Positions 51,881 through 60,643 of a DNA stretch of 64,000 nt are shown here, piece after piece. Numbering within the stretch: the stretch's first letter is position 1; every line of letters begins with the position of its first letter. A program made the translations under genes and the position numbers. Source of the stretch: Lentzea xinjiangensis (GTDB lineage: Bacteria > Actinomycetota > Actinomycetes > Mycobacteriales > Pseudonocardiaceae); NCBI RefSeq assembly GCF_900110955.1, contig NZ_FOFR01000017.1, positions 124,001 through 188,000 on the forward strand, written 5' to 3'. Under the pieces are notes generated by a model. That model was not told where the DNA came from, did no database searches, and saw only the letters and a list, made by a program, of their open reading frames with translations.

Positions 51881-52342
51881 TCAGTAGTCGATGCGGGAGG
51901 GGAGCGACAGCCACGCGGTGAACGGGGCGTTGTCCTCGCCGGTGGAGATCCGGCGCACCGGCAGGTCCCATTCGTCGCGGGGCTTGCCGAAGAGCTCGTG
52001 GAACTCGCGGTCGTCGAACCCGGCCGCCGCCGCGTCGTGGCGGTCGGCGGCGTAGACGACCTCGTCGACCCGTGCCCACAGCGCCGCGGACAGGCACAGC
52101 GGGCACGGCTCGCACGAGGAGATCAGGGTGCAGCCGGTCAGCTTGAAGTCGCCGAGGGCCAGGCAGGCCGCGCGGATCGCGACGACCTCGGCGTGGGCGG
52201 TGGGGTCGAGCGTCTGCGTCACCTGGTTGACGCCGGTGGCGACGACCGCGCCGGCGCGGACGACCATCGCGCCGAACGGGCCACCTCCGGAGGCCACGTT
52301 GCGGGTGGCCAGGTCGATGGTGGCGAGCAGATGTGCGTTCAC
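51881..52342 (-). CDS. Nucleoside/guanine deaminase (cytidine deaminase-like fold)
   Basis: A 153-residue protein from ATG 52342. The zinc site is visible: THAEVVAIRAA (His and catalytic Glu) and SSCEPCPLCLSAALWA (two Cys). C-terminal DREFHELFGKPRDEWDLPVR is characteristic of the GuaD-type guanine deaminases, which use a C-terminal swapped tail. It would convert guanine to xanthine for the dehydrogenase. Spacing to the neighbours is about 20-100 bp, within the same operon. Confidence 0.85.
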   Translation of the reverse strand: MNAHLLATIDLATRNVASGGGPFGAMVVRAGAVVATGVNQVTQTLDPTAHAEVVAIRAACLALGDFKLTGCTLISSCEPCPLCLSAALWARVDEVVYAADRHDAAAAGFDDREFHELFGKPRDEWDLPVRRISTGEDNAPFTAWLSLPSRIDY

Positions 52343-52363
52343 AGCGGGGAGCTCCAGAGGGGA

Positions 52364-54550
52364 TCAGGTAACGGTGAGGTGTTCCGGGCGGACCGGGACG
52401 CGGGTGAGCGCCAGGCCGGTCGCCGCGCGGATCGCCGCCACGATCGCCGGGGTCGACGAGATGGTGGGCGGTTCGCCGACGCCGCGGATGCCGTACGGGG
52501 CGTGCGGGTCGGCGAGCTCGAGCACGTCGATGCTCATCGGCGGCATGTCGAGCACGGTGGGGATCAGGTAGTCGGTGAACGACGGGTTGCGCACCTTGCC
52601 GCCGGAGGTCTGGATCTCCTCCATCACCGCGAGGCCGAGGCCCTGGGCGGAGCCGCCCTGGATCTGGCCCACCACGGCCTGCGGGTTCAGCGCACGGCCC
52701 ACGTCCTGCGCGCAGTCCAGGGCCACGACGCGGACCAGACCGAGCTCGACGTCCACGTCGACGACGGCGCGGTGCGCGGCGAAGCCGTACTGGACGTGCG
52801 CGTTGCCCTGCCCGGTCTCGGGGTCGATGGCCTCGGTCGCGCGGTGCCGCCACTCGGTCGTCTCGTCGATCACCTCGTCGCCGATGTCGGTGCGCCCCGC
52901 CAGGCGGTCGCGGACCAGGGCGCACGCGGCCTTCACCGCGCCGCCGGTCACGTAGGTCTGGCGCGAGGCCGACGTGGAGCCGCCGTTGCCGATCGTGGTG
53001 TCCATCGGCAGCACGGTCACGAGCTCGATGCCCAGCTCGGTCCGCACGATCTGCTGCATGATCGTCACCAGGCCCTGGCCGACCTCGCAGGCGGCGGTGT
53101 GCACGGCGGCGGCCAGCGAGCCGTTGACCATCGAGACCCGCACCCGCGCGGTCGAGTAGTCGTCGTAGCCCTCGGAGAAGCAGATGTTCTTGATGCCGAC
53201 GGCGTAACCGACACCGCGGACCACGCCCTCGCCGTGCGTGGTGTTCGAGACACCACCGGGCAGCTCGCGCAGGTCCGACGACGTGCCGGCGGGCAAGGGC
53301 TTGTCCTGCACCAGCTTCAGCAGCTGCGCGACGGGCGCGGCGGAGTCGACCACCTGCCCGGTCGGCATCACCGAGCCCTCGGTCATCGCGTTGCGCACGC
53401 GGACGTCGACCGGTGACATGCCGAGCGCCTCGGCCAGCTTGTCCATTTGGGACTCGTAGGCGAAACCTGCTTGCACGGCACCGAATCCGCGCATCGCCCC
53501 GCACGGCGGGTTGTTCGTGTAAACGCCGTAGGCGTCAACGGTCACGTTGTCGACCTCGTACGGCCCCACGCCCAGAGTCGCCGCGTTGGCCACCACAGCG
53601 GGCGTCGAGGAGGCGTACGCGCCACCGTCGAGGTACATGCGAGCCCGGACGTAGACCAGCTTGCCGGTGCGGTCGGCGCCGTGCTCGTAGTACAGCACGG
53701 CGGGATGCCGGTGCACGTGGCCGTAGAACGACTCCTCGCGGTTGTAGACCATCTTCACCGGCTTGCCGGTGTGCAGGGCCAGCAGACAAGCGTGCACCTG
53801 CATCGACAGGTCCTCACGACCGCCGAACGCGCCACCGACGCCGGACAGCGTCAGCCGCACCTTCTCCTCCGGCAGGCCCAGCGCCGCGGCCACCTGCGAG
53901 CGGTCGACGTGCAGCCACTGCGTCGCGATGTACAGGTCGACCGAGCCGTCGTCGGCCGGCACCGCGAGCCCGGACTCCGGGCCGAGGAACGCCTGGTCCT
54001 GCATGCCGACCTCGTACCGCCCGGTGACGACGACCTCGGCCGCGACGTCCTGCGAGCCGCGCCGGATCGGCACGTGCCGCACCAGGTTCCCGCCGGGGTG
54101 CAGCGGGGTGTCGTCGGCGGCGGTCTCCATGTCCACGACGGGTTCCAGCACCTCGTAGCCCACGACGATCTTCTTCATCGCGCGCCGCGCGGTCTCGGGG
54201 TGGTCGGCACCGACCAGCGCGATCGGCTCGCCCTGGTAGCGCACGACGTCGACCGCGAGCACCGGCTGGTCCTTGTGCTCCAGCCCGTACAGGTTGCGTC
54301 CTGGCACGTCCGAGTGCGTCAGCACCGCGTACACGCCCGGCACCTGCAATGCCTCGGTGATGTCCACCGACGTGATGCGGGCGTACGGGTGCGGTGATCG
54401 CAGCGTCGCGCCCCAGATCATGTCCTCGTGCCACAGGTCGGACGCGTAGGCGAACTCGCCGCGCACCTTGAGGTTGCCGTCCGGGCGCTGCGGTGACGTC
54501 CCGATGCCACCCGAGACCGCGGAGGTGAGTTCGGCGGGAGTGAGGGTCAT
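52364..54550 (-). CDS. Xanthine dehydrogenase, molybdopterin-binding subunit
   Basis: A 728-residue protein starting MTLTPAELTSAVSGGIGT. Features: NLKVRGEFAYASDLWHEDMI (N-terminal domain), SGVGGAFGGREDLSMQVHAC (Moco-binding), NNPPCGAMRGFGAVQAGFAY, EVGQGLVTIMQQIV and GIRGVGEPPTISSTPAIVAA, where the active-site Glu of the GVGEPP motif sits. It oxidises hypoxanthine and xanthine to urate. It works with the 2Fe-2S and FAD subunits encoded upstream and overlaps the 8-oxoguanine deaminase gene by 4 bp. Confidence 0.93.
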   Translation of the reverse strand: MTLTPAELTSAVSGGIGTSPQRPDGNLKVRGEFAYASDLWHEDMIWGATLRSPHPYARITSVDITEALQVPGVYAVLTHSDVPGRNLYGLEHKDQPVLAVDVVRYQGEPIALVGADHPETARRAMKKIVVGYEVLEPVVDMETAADDTPLHPGGNLVRHVPIRRGSQDVAAEVVVTGRYEVGMQDQAFLGPESGLAVPADDGSVDLYIATQWLHVDRSQVAAALGLPEEKVRLTLSGVGGAFGGREDLSMQVHACLLALHTGKPVKMVYNREESFYGHVHRHPAVLYYEHGADRTGKLVYVRARMYLDGGAYASSTPAVVANAATLGVGPYEVDNVTVDAYGVYTNNPPCGAMRGFGAVQAGFAYESQMDKLAEALGMSPVDVRVRNAMTEGSVMPTGQVVDSAAPVAQLLKLVQDKPLPAGTSSDLRELPGGVSNTTHGEGVVRGVGYAVGIKNICFSEGYDDYSTARVRVSMVNGSLAAAVHTAACEVGQGLVTIMQQIVRTELGIELVTVLPMDTTIGNGGSTSASRQTYVTGGAVKAACALVRDRLAGRTDIGDEVIDETTEWRHRATEAIDPETGQGNAHVQYGFAAHRAVVDVDVELGLVRVVALDCAQDVGRALNPQAVVGQIQGGSAQGLGLAVMEEIQTSGGKVRNPSFTDYLIPTVLDMPPMSIDVLELADPHAPYGIRGVGEPPTISSTPAIVAAIRAATGLALTRVPVRPEHLTVT

Positions 54551-55899
54551 CGTGCTGCCTCCTGGAGCTTCCGGCCGGCCGCGGAGAGCTCGCGGGCCAG
54601 CTCGTCGGTCGACGCCGTCAGCAGGACGCCGTCCCGCACCACGACCTCACCGCCGACCACCAGCAGTTTCAACGGCGGGGGAGGGCCCAGCACGAGTGCC
54701 GCCACCGGGTCCGCGATGCCCGCGTGGTCCATCCCGGACAGGTCCCACACGGCGAGGTCAGCGACCTTGCCCGGCTCGATCGAGCCCAGCGCGTCGGCGC
54801 GGCCGAGCACCTGAGCGCCACCCATCGTGCCCATCCACAACGCCTTGCGGGCGTCCAGCGCGCCGGGGCCGCCGCGCTGACGGGCCTGGTACAACGCCGA
54901 CCGCAGCTCGATCACCAGTCCACCGTCCTCGTTTGACGCCGCACCGTCGACGCCGAGGCCGACCGGAACCCCCGCGTCCAGCAGGTCGCGCACCGGCGCG
55001 ATGCCGGTGCCCAGCCGCCCGTTGGACGTCGGGCAGTGCGCGGACCCGGTCGAGGTCGCCCCGAGCCGTTTCACCGCGTCGGAGTCGAGGTGCACGGTGT
55101 GCGCGAGCCACACGTCCGGGCCCAGCCAGCCGAGCTGCTCGGCGTACTCGGTCGGCGTGCACCCGTTCTCCGCCAGGCACTGCTCCTCCTCGTCCAGCGT
55201 CTCGGCGAGGTGCGTGTGCAGCCGGACGCCGTGCCGGCGGGCCAGCGCGGCGGCACCGGTCATCAGCTCCTTCGACACCGAGAACGGCGAACAGGGCCCC
55301 ACGGCCACCCGGACCAGCGCGTCGTCGGCGGTGCAGTGGTGGGCGCCGATCGCCCGCTCGGTCGCGATCAGCGCGGCCTCGGTCTCCTCGACCAGGTTGT
55401 CCGGCGGCAGCCCGCCCCGCGACTCGCCCCTGTCCATCGACCCGCGGACGGCCTCCAGCCGGATCCCGATCCGCCGACCGGCCGACACCAGGGCGTCGAA
55501 GACGTCACCGCCTCCGGCCGGGAACACGTAGTGGTGGTCGGCGGCGAGCGTGCAGCCCGTCAACGCCAGCCTGGCGAGACCGGCGGACGCCGCCGCGTGG
55601 GTCACCGAGTCGTCGAGCCCGCGCCACACCGGGTACAGCGCGGTCAGCCACTCGAACAGCGTGGCGTCGGTCGCGAGCCCGCGTGTCGCCCACTGGTAGA
55701 GGTGGTGGTGCGTGTTGATCAGCCCGGGCGTGACCAGGCACGACGACGCGTCGACGTAGGTGTGCGCCTCGGCGGGCCTGGGCGCGGGACCCGCGCCGGC
55801 GGAGGAGATCCGCCCGCCGGCCACGACGACGTGACCGGACGCGTGCTCGGTCCCGGCCGAATCCACAGTGGACACCGCGCAGCGGTCGAGGACGATCAT
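54547..55899 (-). CDS. 8-oxoguanine deaminase (amidohydrolase family)
   Basis: A 450-residue protein from ATG 55899 (MIVLDRCAVSTVDSAG). Metal ligands: INTHHHLYQWATRGL (HXH), HTHLAETLDEEE (His) with LAHTVHLDS (His) and GLGVDGAASNEDG (Asp). The lid sequence matches the subtype found in actinobacterial xanthine dehydrogenase operons, which deaminate 8-oxoguanine or related purines to urate or xanthine. The start overlaps the Fe-S subunit gene by 4 bp. A longer frame from 56367 is rejected, as the extra residues are a shadow of that gene. Confidence 0.87.
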   Translation of the reverse strand: MIVLDRCAVSTVDSAGTEHASGHVVVAGGRISSAGAGPAPRPAEAHTYVDASSCLVTPGLINTHHHLYQWATRGLATDATLFEWLTALYPVWRGLDDSVTHAAASAGLARLALTGCTLAADHHYVFPAGGGDVFDALVSAGRRIGIRLEAVRGSMDRGESRGGLPPDNLVEETEAALIATERAIGAHHCTADDALVRVAVGPCSPFSVSKELMTGAAALARRHGVRLHTHLAETLDEEEQCLAENGCTPTEYAEQLGWLGPDVWLAHTVHLDSDAVKRLGATSTGSAHCPTSNGRLGTGIAPVRDLLDAGVPVGLGVDGAASNEDGGLVIELRSALYQARQRGGPGALDARKALWMGTMGGAQVLGRADALGSIEPGKVADLAVWDLSGMDHAGIADPVAALVLGPPPPLKLLVVGGEVVVRDGVLLTASTDELARELSAAGRKLQEAAR

Positions 55900-56357
55900 C
55901 GGCGCGCCGCCGCCAGCCGCACGGCGTCCAGGATCTTCTCGTAGCCCGTGCACCGGCACAGGTTGCCGGCCAAGGCCTCGCGGATCTCCGGGTCTGACGG
56001 GTCCGGCACGCGGCTGAGCAGGTCGTGCGCCTGCACGACGAGACCGGGCGTGCAGAAACCGCACTGCACCGCACCCGCCTCGACGAACGCCTCCTGCACG
56101 GGGTCGAGCCGGTCGCCCTCGGCGAGTCCTTCGACCGTGCGGACCTCGCGGTCCTGCACCTGCCCCGCCGCGACCAGGCACGCGCACACCGGCACGTCGT
56201 CCAGGTACACCGTGCACGAGCCGCACTCGCCCTGCTCGCAGGCGTTCTTCGAGCCGGGCAGCCCGAGGCGCTCGCGCAGCACGAACAGCAGCGACTCGCC
56301 CTCCCACACGTCGTCGGCCTGGCGCTGCTCGCCGTTGACCGTCACGTTCACGCGCAT
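55896..56357 (-). CDS. Xanthine dehydrogenase 2Fe-2S subunit
   Basis: A 153-residue protein from ATG 56357. Two [2Fe-2S] clusters are visible: NACEQGECGSCTVYLDD with VCACLVAA for the plant-type cluster, and VQCGFCTPGLVVQAHD with GNLCRCTGYEKI for the second. It passes electrons from the molybdenum subunit to FAD. The start overlaps the end of the FAD subunit gene by 10 bp. Confidence 0.93.
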   Translation of the reverse strand: MRVNVTVNGEQRQADDVWEGESLLFVLRERLGLPGSKNACEQGECGSCTVYLDDVPVCACLVAAGQVQDREVRTVEGLAEGDRLDPVQEAFVEAGAVQCGFCTPGLVVQAHDLLSRVPDPSDPEIREALAGNLCRCTGYEKILDAVRLAAARR

Positions 56358-57223
56358 GACTGCTCACCGCCCCTGTTCTTCCGGCTGAGGAGTTCCTGCC
56401 AGGCCCAGCCCAGCGTCCTGCGGGCCATCACGGCCAAGGCGTGCTCGCGGTACGCCGCCGACCCGCGCACGTCGTCGATCGGCGACGCGGCGCGCGAGAC
56501 CAGTTCCCCGAACTCGCGCTTCACCGAGTCCAGCAGCGGCTTCGGCGTCGCGAAGTCGAGCTCCGCGGCCAGGAACGCCTCGGCCTCGTGCGCCCGGCGC
56601 GGCGTGGGGGCGGCCGACCCGACGGCGGCGCCCACCCGGTTCTCGCCGGGGAACAACGAGATCGCGAACGAGCACACCGCGATCACCATGGCGTTGCGGG
56701 TGCCGACCTTGGCGAACTGCTGCGGCCCCGCGGCGGGCGCGAGGTGGACGGCCACGATGAGCTCGTCCGGCTCCAGCGCGTTCCGCTTGACGCCGAGGTA
56801 GAACTCGGTGGCCGGGATCATCCGCGGTCCGCGCGTGGAGGCCACCTCGATGACCGCGTCCGAGGCGAGCAGCACCGGGTGCGTGTCCCCGGCGGGGGAG
56901 GCCGCGCCGAGGTTGCCGCCGACCGTGCCCCGGTTGCGGATCTGCGGCGACCCGACCGTGCGCGCGGCCATGGCGAGACCCGGCAGCGCGGTGCCGAGCT
57001 CGTCGATGATCCGCGCGTACGGCACGGCGGCCCCGATCCGCAGGCCGTCCGACCACTGCCGCAGCTCGGGGACCCTGGTCAGGTCCAGCAGCGCGCCCGG
57101 CCTGCGGTGGTCGAAGTTCAGCTCCACCATGACGTCGGTGCCGCCCGCGATCGGCACGGCGTCGGGCCGGGAGGCCTTGAGCTCCAGCGCCTCCGCGAGC
57201 GTTTCCGGTCGAAGGAAGTCCAT
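56348..57223 (-). CDS. Xanthine dehydrogenase FAD-binding subunit
   Basis: A 291-residue protein starting MDFLRPETLAEALELKASRP. The FAD-binding stretches are PIAGGTDVMVELNFDHRRP, IRNRGTVGGNLGAASPAGD and TEFYLGVKRNALEPDELIVA. It transfers electrons to NAD. It starts 3 bp after the HIU hydrolase stop and is followed by the Fe-S and Mo genes, so the three subunits are transcribed together in the order FAD, Fe-S, (deaminase), Mo. Confidence 0.93.
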   Translation of the reverse strand: MDFLRPETLAEALELKASRPDAVPIAGGTDVMVELNFDHRRPGALLDLTRVPELRQWSDGLRIGAAVPYARIIDELGTALPGLAMAARTVGSPQIRNRGTVGGNLGAASPAGDTHPVLLASDAVIEVASTRGPRMIPATEFYLGVKRNALEPDELIVAVHLAPAAGPQQFAKVGTRNAMVIAVCSFAISLFPGENRVGAAVGSAAPTPRRAHEAEAFLAAELDFATPKPLLDSVKREFGELVSRAASPIDDVRGSAAYREHALAVMARRTLGWAWQELLSRKNRGGEQSCA

Positions 57224-57225
57224 CG

Positions 57226-57528
57226 TCAGCTACCTCGGTAGGTGGAGTAGGCGAACGGCGACAGCAGCAACGGCACGTGGTAGTGCTGGGCCGGGTCGGC
57301 GTAGTCGAACGTGAGCACGACCTCGGGGAAGAACGGCGCGGCCTGGGAGGTGTCGAACACCAGCCGGTAGACGCCGGCCGCCAGGCCGTCACCCCACCCG
57401 GCGATCCGGCCGTCGGCGTCCGTCTCCGCGGTGGCCACCTCGGTCCCGTCGCGCCGCTGCAGCGACACGGCGATGCCGGCGAACGGCCTGCCGCGTGCCG
57501 CGTCCAGCACATGCGTGGAGATCGTCAC
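57226..57528 (-). CDS. uraH: 5-hydroxyisourate hydrolase (transthyretin-like)
   Basis: About 100 residues. GTG 57528 (VTISTHVLDAARGRPFAG) fits the family start and has GGAGGG 3 bases upstream; ATG 57540 is the other choice. Family marks: ISTHVLDAARGRP, FFPEVVLTFDYADPAQHYHV and C-terminal PLLLSPFAYSTYRGS, with the Tyr-Arg-Gly-Ser end typical of HIU hydrolases. It opens 5-hydroxyisourate, the product of urate oxidation, to OHCU. It is the first gene of the operon, next to the PucR promoter. Confidence 0.92.
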   Translation of the reverse strand: MTISTHVLDAARGRPFAGIAVSLQRRDGTEVATAETDADGRIAGWGDGLAAGVYRLVFDTSQAAPFFPEVVLTFDYADPAQHYHVPLLLSPFAYSTYRGS

Positions 57529-57683
57529 TCGCCCTCCCATCTCGTTGTGATCCAGTACACAGACCCGGAGGCACACACCTCTACGGCCACGACACATGAA
57601 TCGTCAGGCTCTCGCAGCCGGTAATTTGTGCTTTCCTACGAACGTCACCCGTTCTGGCAACGAATGGACGAAAGTGACCTCTC
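57529..57683. promoter_or_regulatory. Divergent promoter region of the purine operon and the PucR-type regulator
   Basis: 155 bp between the two divergent starts. GAACG (57640-57644) and CGTTC (57650-57654) form a short inverted repeat about 30 bp before the pucR ATG. No -35/-10 pair is certain, and no riboswitch is evident. Confidence 0.4.
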
Positions 57684-59123
57684 ATGTTGCTGCTGCGGAC
57701 GTTGCTGCGGATGCCGGAACTGCGCCTGAGCCTGCACACCGGTGAGGACCAGCTCGACCGCGCGGTCACCCGCGTGTACGGCACGGAGCTGCCCGATCCC
57801 AGCAGGTACCTCTCCGGCGGGGAGCTCGTGCTGTCCGGCCTGCTGTGGCACCACGGCCCGCAGGACTCCGAGACGTTCGTCCGCTCCCTCGCCGCGGCGC
57901 GCGTCGCCGGCCTGGCCGCCTCCGAGACCGAAGACCGCGCGCTGCCGGCCGACCTCGTCGACGCCTGCGAGCGCCACCACGTGCCGTTGCTGGAGGTGCC
58001 GGTCGACCTGTCGTTCGCGACCATCACCGAACGCGTGTCGGTGGAGCTGGTGGGCCTGTCGCGCCACCGACGGCTGTTGAGCGTCGTCGCGGAGGGTGCC
58101 GGCCTGCCCGCGCTGCTGCGGGCCGGAGCCCACGAGCTGGGCGCGCCGTGCTGGGTGCTCTCCACGACCGGCCGGGTCGTCGCGGGCGGCGAGCTTCCCG
58201 GCCGGGACGCGCTCGTCAGGGAGTTCCTGCAGGCCGACCGGCTGCCGAAGGCGGTGGGGGGCCTCACGCTCGTGCCCGTCTCCGACCGCGGCGGCTCCCG
58301 GCTGACGAGCTGGATCCTCGTCGTGGGCGGCGAAGCACCGCAGGAGGCCGCCACCGAGCTCGCGTCGCTGGCCGCGCTGGAACGCCTCCGCGAGGCCCAG
58401 GGCCGCCAGATCGAGAACCGCACGGCCGCACCCCTGGTCGCGGCCGTGCTGAGCGGCTCGGCCGACGTCGAGTCGCGGCTGGCGGCGGCGGGGCTGGAAC
58501 GCGCGCGGCTGCGGGTGATCAGCGCGACGACGTCCGACCAGCGCACCGACCTCGCGGCGGCCGTGCTGGAGGAGGCGGTGCCCCAGGCGCTGGTGACGCC
58601 GGTCGGCGACACGGTGTACGCCGTCGCGAAGGCCGACGACTCGGTGCCCGACGACGTCCGCGAGGCGCTGCGGGTGATGGAACCGGGCCTCGGCTCGTCC
58701 CGGGTGCTCGTCGGCATCAGCTCACCGGTGGGATCGCGTGGGCTGCGTGGCGCCGCGGAGGAGGCTATGCATGCACGCCGTCTTGGCGAACGGCGTAGCG
58801 GCCGCACGTGTGTGGTGGCGGGCGAGGAGATCGCGCTGCACCAACTGCTGCTCGCGGGCGTGCCGGAGGAACTGCGGACGTCGTTGCGGCGCCGGCTCCT
58901 CGGGCCGGTGCTGGACTACGACGCCGAGCACGGGTCCGACCTCACGGGGACGTTGAAGGTGTTCCTGGACTGCTCCGGCTCGTGGACGGCCGCCGCCGCG
59001 AAGCTGCACGTGCACGTGAACACGTTGCGGTACCGGGTCGGGCGGGTCGAGGAGCTGCTCGGCGTGGACCTCGCGGAGTTCGAGGTGCGCGTGGACCTCT
59101 TCCTGGCCCTGCAGTCCGGGTAA
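57684..59123 (+). CDS. pucR: PucR-family transcriptional regulator
   Basis: A 479-residue protein from ATG 57684. N-terminal PucR domain (residues 1-130: RYLSGGELVLSGLLWH, HHVPLLEVPVDLSFATI), a middle GGDEF-like region and the C-terminal PucR HTH domain LKVFLDCSGSWTAAAAKLHV with HVNTLRYRVGRVEELLGVDL. It regulates purine catabolism, usually with purine intermediates as ligands. It diverges from the operon that starts with uraH, so those genes are its likely targets. Confidence 0.9.
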   Translation: MLLLRTLLRMPELRLSLHTGEDQLDRAVTRVYGTELPDPSRYLSGGELVLSGLLWHHGPQDSETFVRSLAAARVAGLAASETEDRALPADLVDACERHHVPLLEVPVDLSFATITERVSVELVGLSRHRRLLSVVAEGAGLPALLRAGAHELGAPCWVLSTTGRVVAGGELPGRDALVREFLQADRLPKAVGGLTLVPVSDRGGSRLTSWILVVGGEAPQEAATELASLAALERLREAQGRQIENRTAAPLVAAVLSGSADVESRLAAAGLERARLRVISATTSDQRTDLAAAVLEEAVPQALVTPVGDTVYAVAKADDSVPDDVREALRVMEPGLGSSRVLVGISSPVGSRGLRGAAEEAMHARRLGERRSGRTCVVAGEEIALHQLLLAGVPEELRTSLRRRLLGPVLDYDAEHGSDLTGTLKVFLDCSGSWTAAAAKLHVHVNTLRYRVGRVEELLGVDLAEFEVRVDLFLALQSG

Positions 59124-59132
59124 CCTCGGGGT

Positions 59133-59453
59133 GTGCCCTTCGACCTGGTGAAGGCGCTGCGCCGGCTGTGTCCCCGGAGCCTTCCGGGTCGCCCGCAGGT
59201 GTCCGGACATCGGCCGATCGAACGGATCGCGGCCGACCTCCGCCGTGTGCGGCGGTCGCTGGCCTGCTTCGAGCCGGGGACGTCGGCGGCCAAGAAGATC
59301 GGTGCCCGGCAGGCCTACGACGCGTTGCTCGTGCAGGCCTGCGCGGCGCTGGACGTCGAGCACCGGCTGCACGTCCTGCCCCAGGGCGTCGACCGCGAGG
59401 TGGAGCGGTTGCGGGTCGAGGAGTGCCTCCGGCGGCAGGGGTTGTCAGTCTGA
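59133..59453 (+). CDS. Small conserved hypothetical protein
   Basis: A 106-residue protein from GTG 59133 (VPFDLVKALRRLCPRSLPGR). It is Arg-rich and helical: PIERIAADLRRVRRSLACFE, IGARQAYDALLVQACAALDV and a C-terminal LRVEECLRRQGLSV. It has no signal peptide and no known catalytic motif. It starts 9 bp after the pucR stop and may be co-transcribed, though proteins of this type occur in many actinomycete contexts (general impression, not a search). Confidence 0.7.
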   Translation: MPFDLVKALRRLCPRSLPGRPQVSGHRPIERIAADLRRVRRSLACFEPGTSAAKKIGARQAYDALLVQACAALDVEHRLHVLPQGVDREVERLRVEECLRRQGLSV

Positions 59454-59519
59454 CGGCTGATGCGGGTCCGGCCTTGAGGCTGATGCCCGGGCATGCCCGC
59501 GTTTCCTACCGTTCCCGCC

Positions 59520-59843
59520 ATGAAGACCGTTGCGGTGGTGGTGGGCCTGGTGCTGGCCGGGAGCGCCGGCTGCGCGGCGACGCCCAGCATTCGCGTGGTG
59601 GTCGAGGGAACGGGCACGACCGACCAGCTCACCTACACGTTCCCCGGTGAGCGGGAACGGACCTTGCGCAATCCCGACCTGCCGTTCGAACGCACGGGCG
59701 CGCGCGGGGGCCGGATCGCCATCAGGGTCGAAGGTGTGCACGGCGAACTCACGTGCAAGATCATCATCAACGGCCGCCAGGTGAAGACCGCCACGTCCAC
59801 CACCGGGGCCGCGCTCACGTGCGATCACTCTATGGCCGTCTGA
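59520..59843 (+). CDS. MmpS-like secreted lipoprotein
   Basis: A 107-residue protein from ATG 59520 (MKTVAVVVGLVLAGSAGCAA). The signal peptide ends GSAGC, placing the lipidated Cys at residue 18. The mature part (IRVVVEGTGTTDQLTYTFPG, then LPFERTGARGG and KIIINGRQVKT) has the strand pattern of MmpS-family accessory proteins that work with MmpL transporters in related actinomycetes; no MmpL is adjacent. Identification is by pattern only. Confidence 0.65.
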   Translation: MKTVAVVVGLVLAGSAGCAATPSIRVVVEGTGTTDQLTYTFPGERERTLRNPDLPFERTGARGGRIAIRVEGVHGELTCKIIINGRQVKTATSTTGAALTCDHSMAV

Positions 59844-59893
59844 TGCAAGACGGGGAAAGCCCGTAACTTCGACGTGTCGGGGAGGAGCGGGTG

Positions 59894-60622
59894 ATGGGTG
59901 ACGCACTTGCGGTGGCCACCACGGGGGCCGTCCGGATCAGGAACGACGTGCCGCCGCGGTTCCGGCCGCCCGCGCCGCCGCGGCACTTCGTGGGCCGCGA
60001 CGCCGAGCTCGCGCGGATCAGGCCCGGCGTGACGCTGGTGCACGGGCCCGCAGGGGCGGGGAAGACCGCGCTGGCGCTCAAGTGGTTGCGGGAACGGGGA
60101 TCCGGCAACCAGCTCTGCGTCGACCTGGCGACGGGTGACCTGGGCGCGCTGCTGCGGGCGTTCGGCCTCGAGCCCGACCCGCAGGACGAGAGCGCGGTGT
60201 TCCGCAGCCTCGTCACGCGGCGGCAGTTCACCCTGTTGCTGGACGGCGCGGACTCGGCCGAGCAGGTGACGCCCCTGCTGCCTGCGTCCGGGACGGTGCT
60301 CGTGACCAGCAGGAAGAAGCTCGGCATCGGCCAGGCGCAGGAGATCGAGGTCGAGCCGCCCGCCGACGACGAGCGGCTGCGGCACCTGCTCGACCTGTCC
60401 TATGTGGAGCTTCCGGAGCGGCAGGCGCGGCTCTACCGGTTGTGCGCCTGGCAGCCGGGCGCGTTCGGCGTGCCGGTGGCGGCGGCGATCGCCGGGGAGC
60501 CCGAGTGCGACGTCGAGGACGCGCTGGACGACCTGGTGGAGAAGTCGTTGCTGACCGAGGTCGGAGATTACGCGTTCAGGTTCCATGATCTCGTGCGCGC
60601 TCATGCGCGCACGAAGCGCTAA
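59894..60622 (+). CDS. Short NB-ARC/STAND ATPase, AfsR-like without DNA-binding or TPR parts
   Basis: A 242-residue protein. ATG 59894 has GGAGGAG 8 bases upstream. The P-loop VHGPAGAGKTALALKWL sits near residue 60, then LLLDGADSAEQVTPLLPASG (Walker B-like) and VLVTSRKKLG. C-terminal LVEKSLLTEVGDYAFRFHDL is a winged-helix segment. It aligns with the NB-ARC part of AfsR proteins but lacks the SARP and TPR domains, so it is either a truncated relic or a stand-alone switch. The twin palindromes that follow lie before the next gene. Confidence 0.75.
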   Translation: MGDALAVATTGAVRIRNDVPPRFRPPAPPRHFVGRDAELARIRPGVTLVHGPAGAGKTALALKWLRERGSGNQLCVDLATGDLGALLRAFGLEPDPQDESAVFRSLVTRRQFTLLLDGADSAEQVTPLLPASGTVLVTSRKKLGIGQAQEIEVEPPADDERLRHLLDLSYVELPERQARLYRLCAWQPGAFGVPVAAAIAGEPECDVEDALDDLVEKSLLTEVGDYAFRFHDLVRAHARTKR

Positions 60623-60643
60623 TAATCCGGAAAAGCGCTACGG

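Noticed and set aside
51842..53416. A 524-residue plus-strand frame opposite the purine operon
   Set aside because: Very rich in Arg, Gly, His and Asp with no motif, the usual antisense reading of a high-GC gene.
50382..53504. A 1040-residue minus-strand frame over permease, deaminase and part of the Mo subunit
   Set aside because: Only the C-terminal 466 residues are protein-like; the rest is a shadow of the deaminase and dehydrogenase genes.
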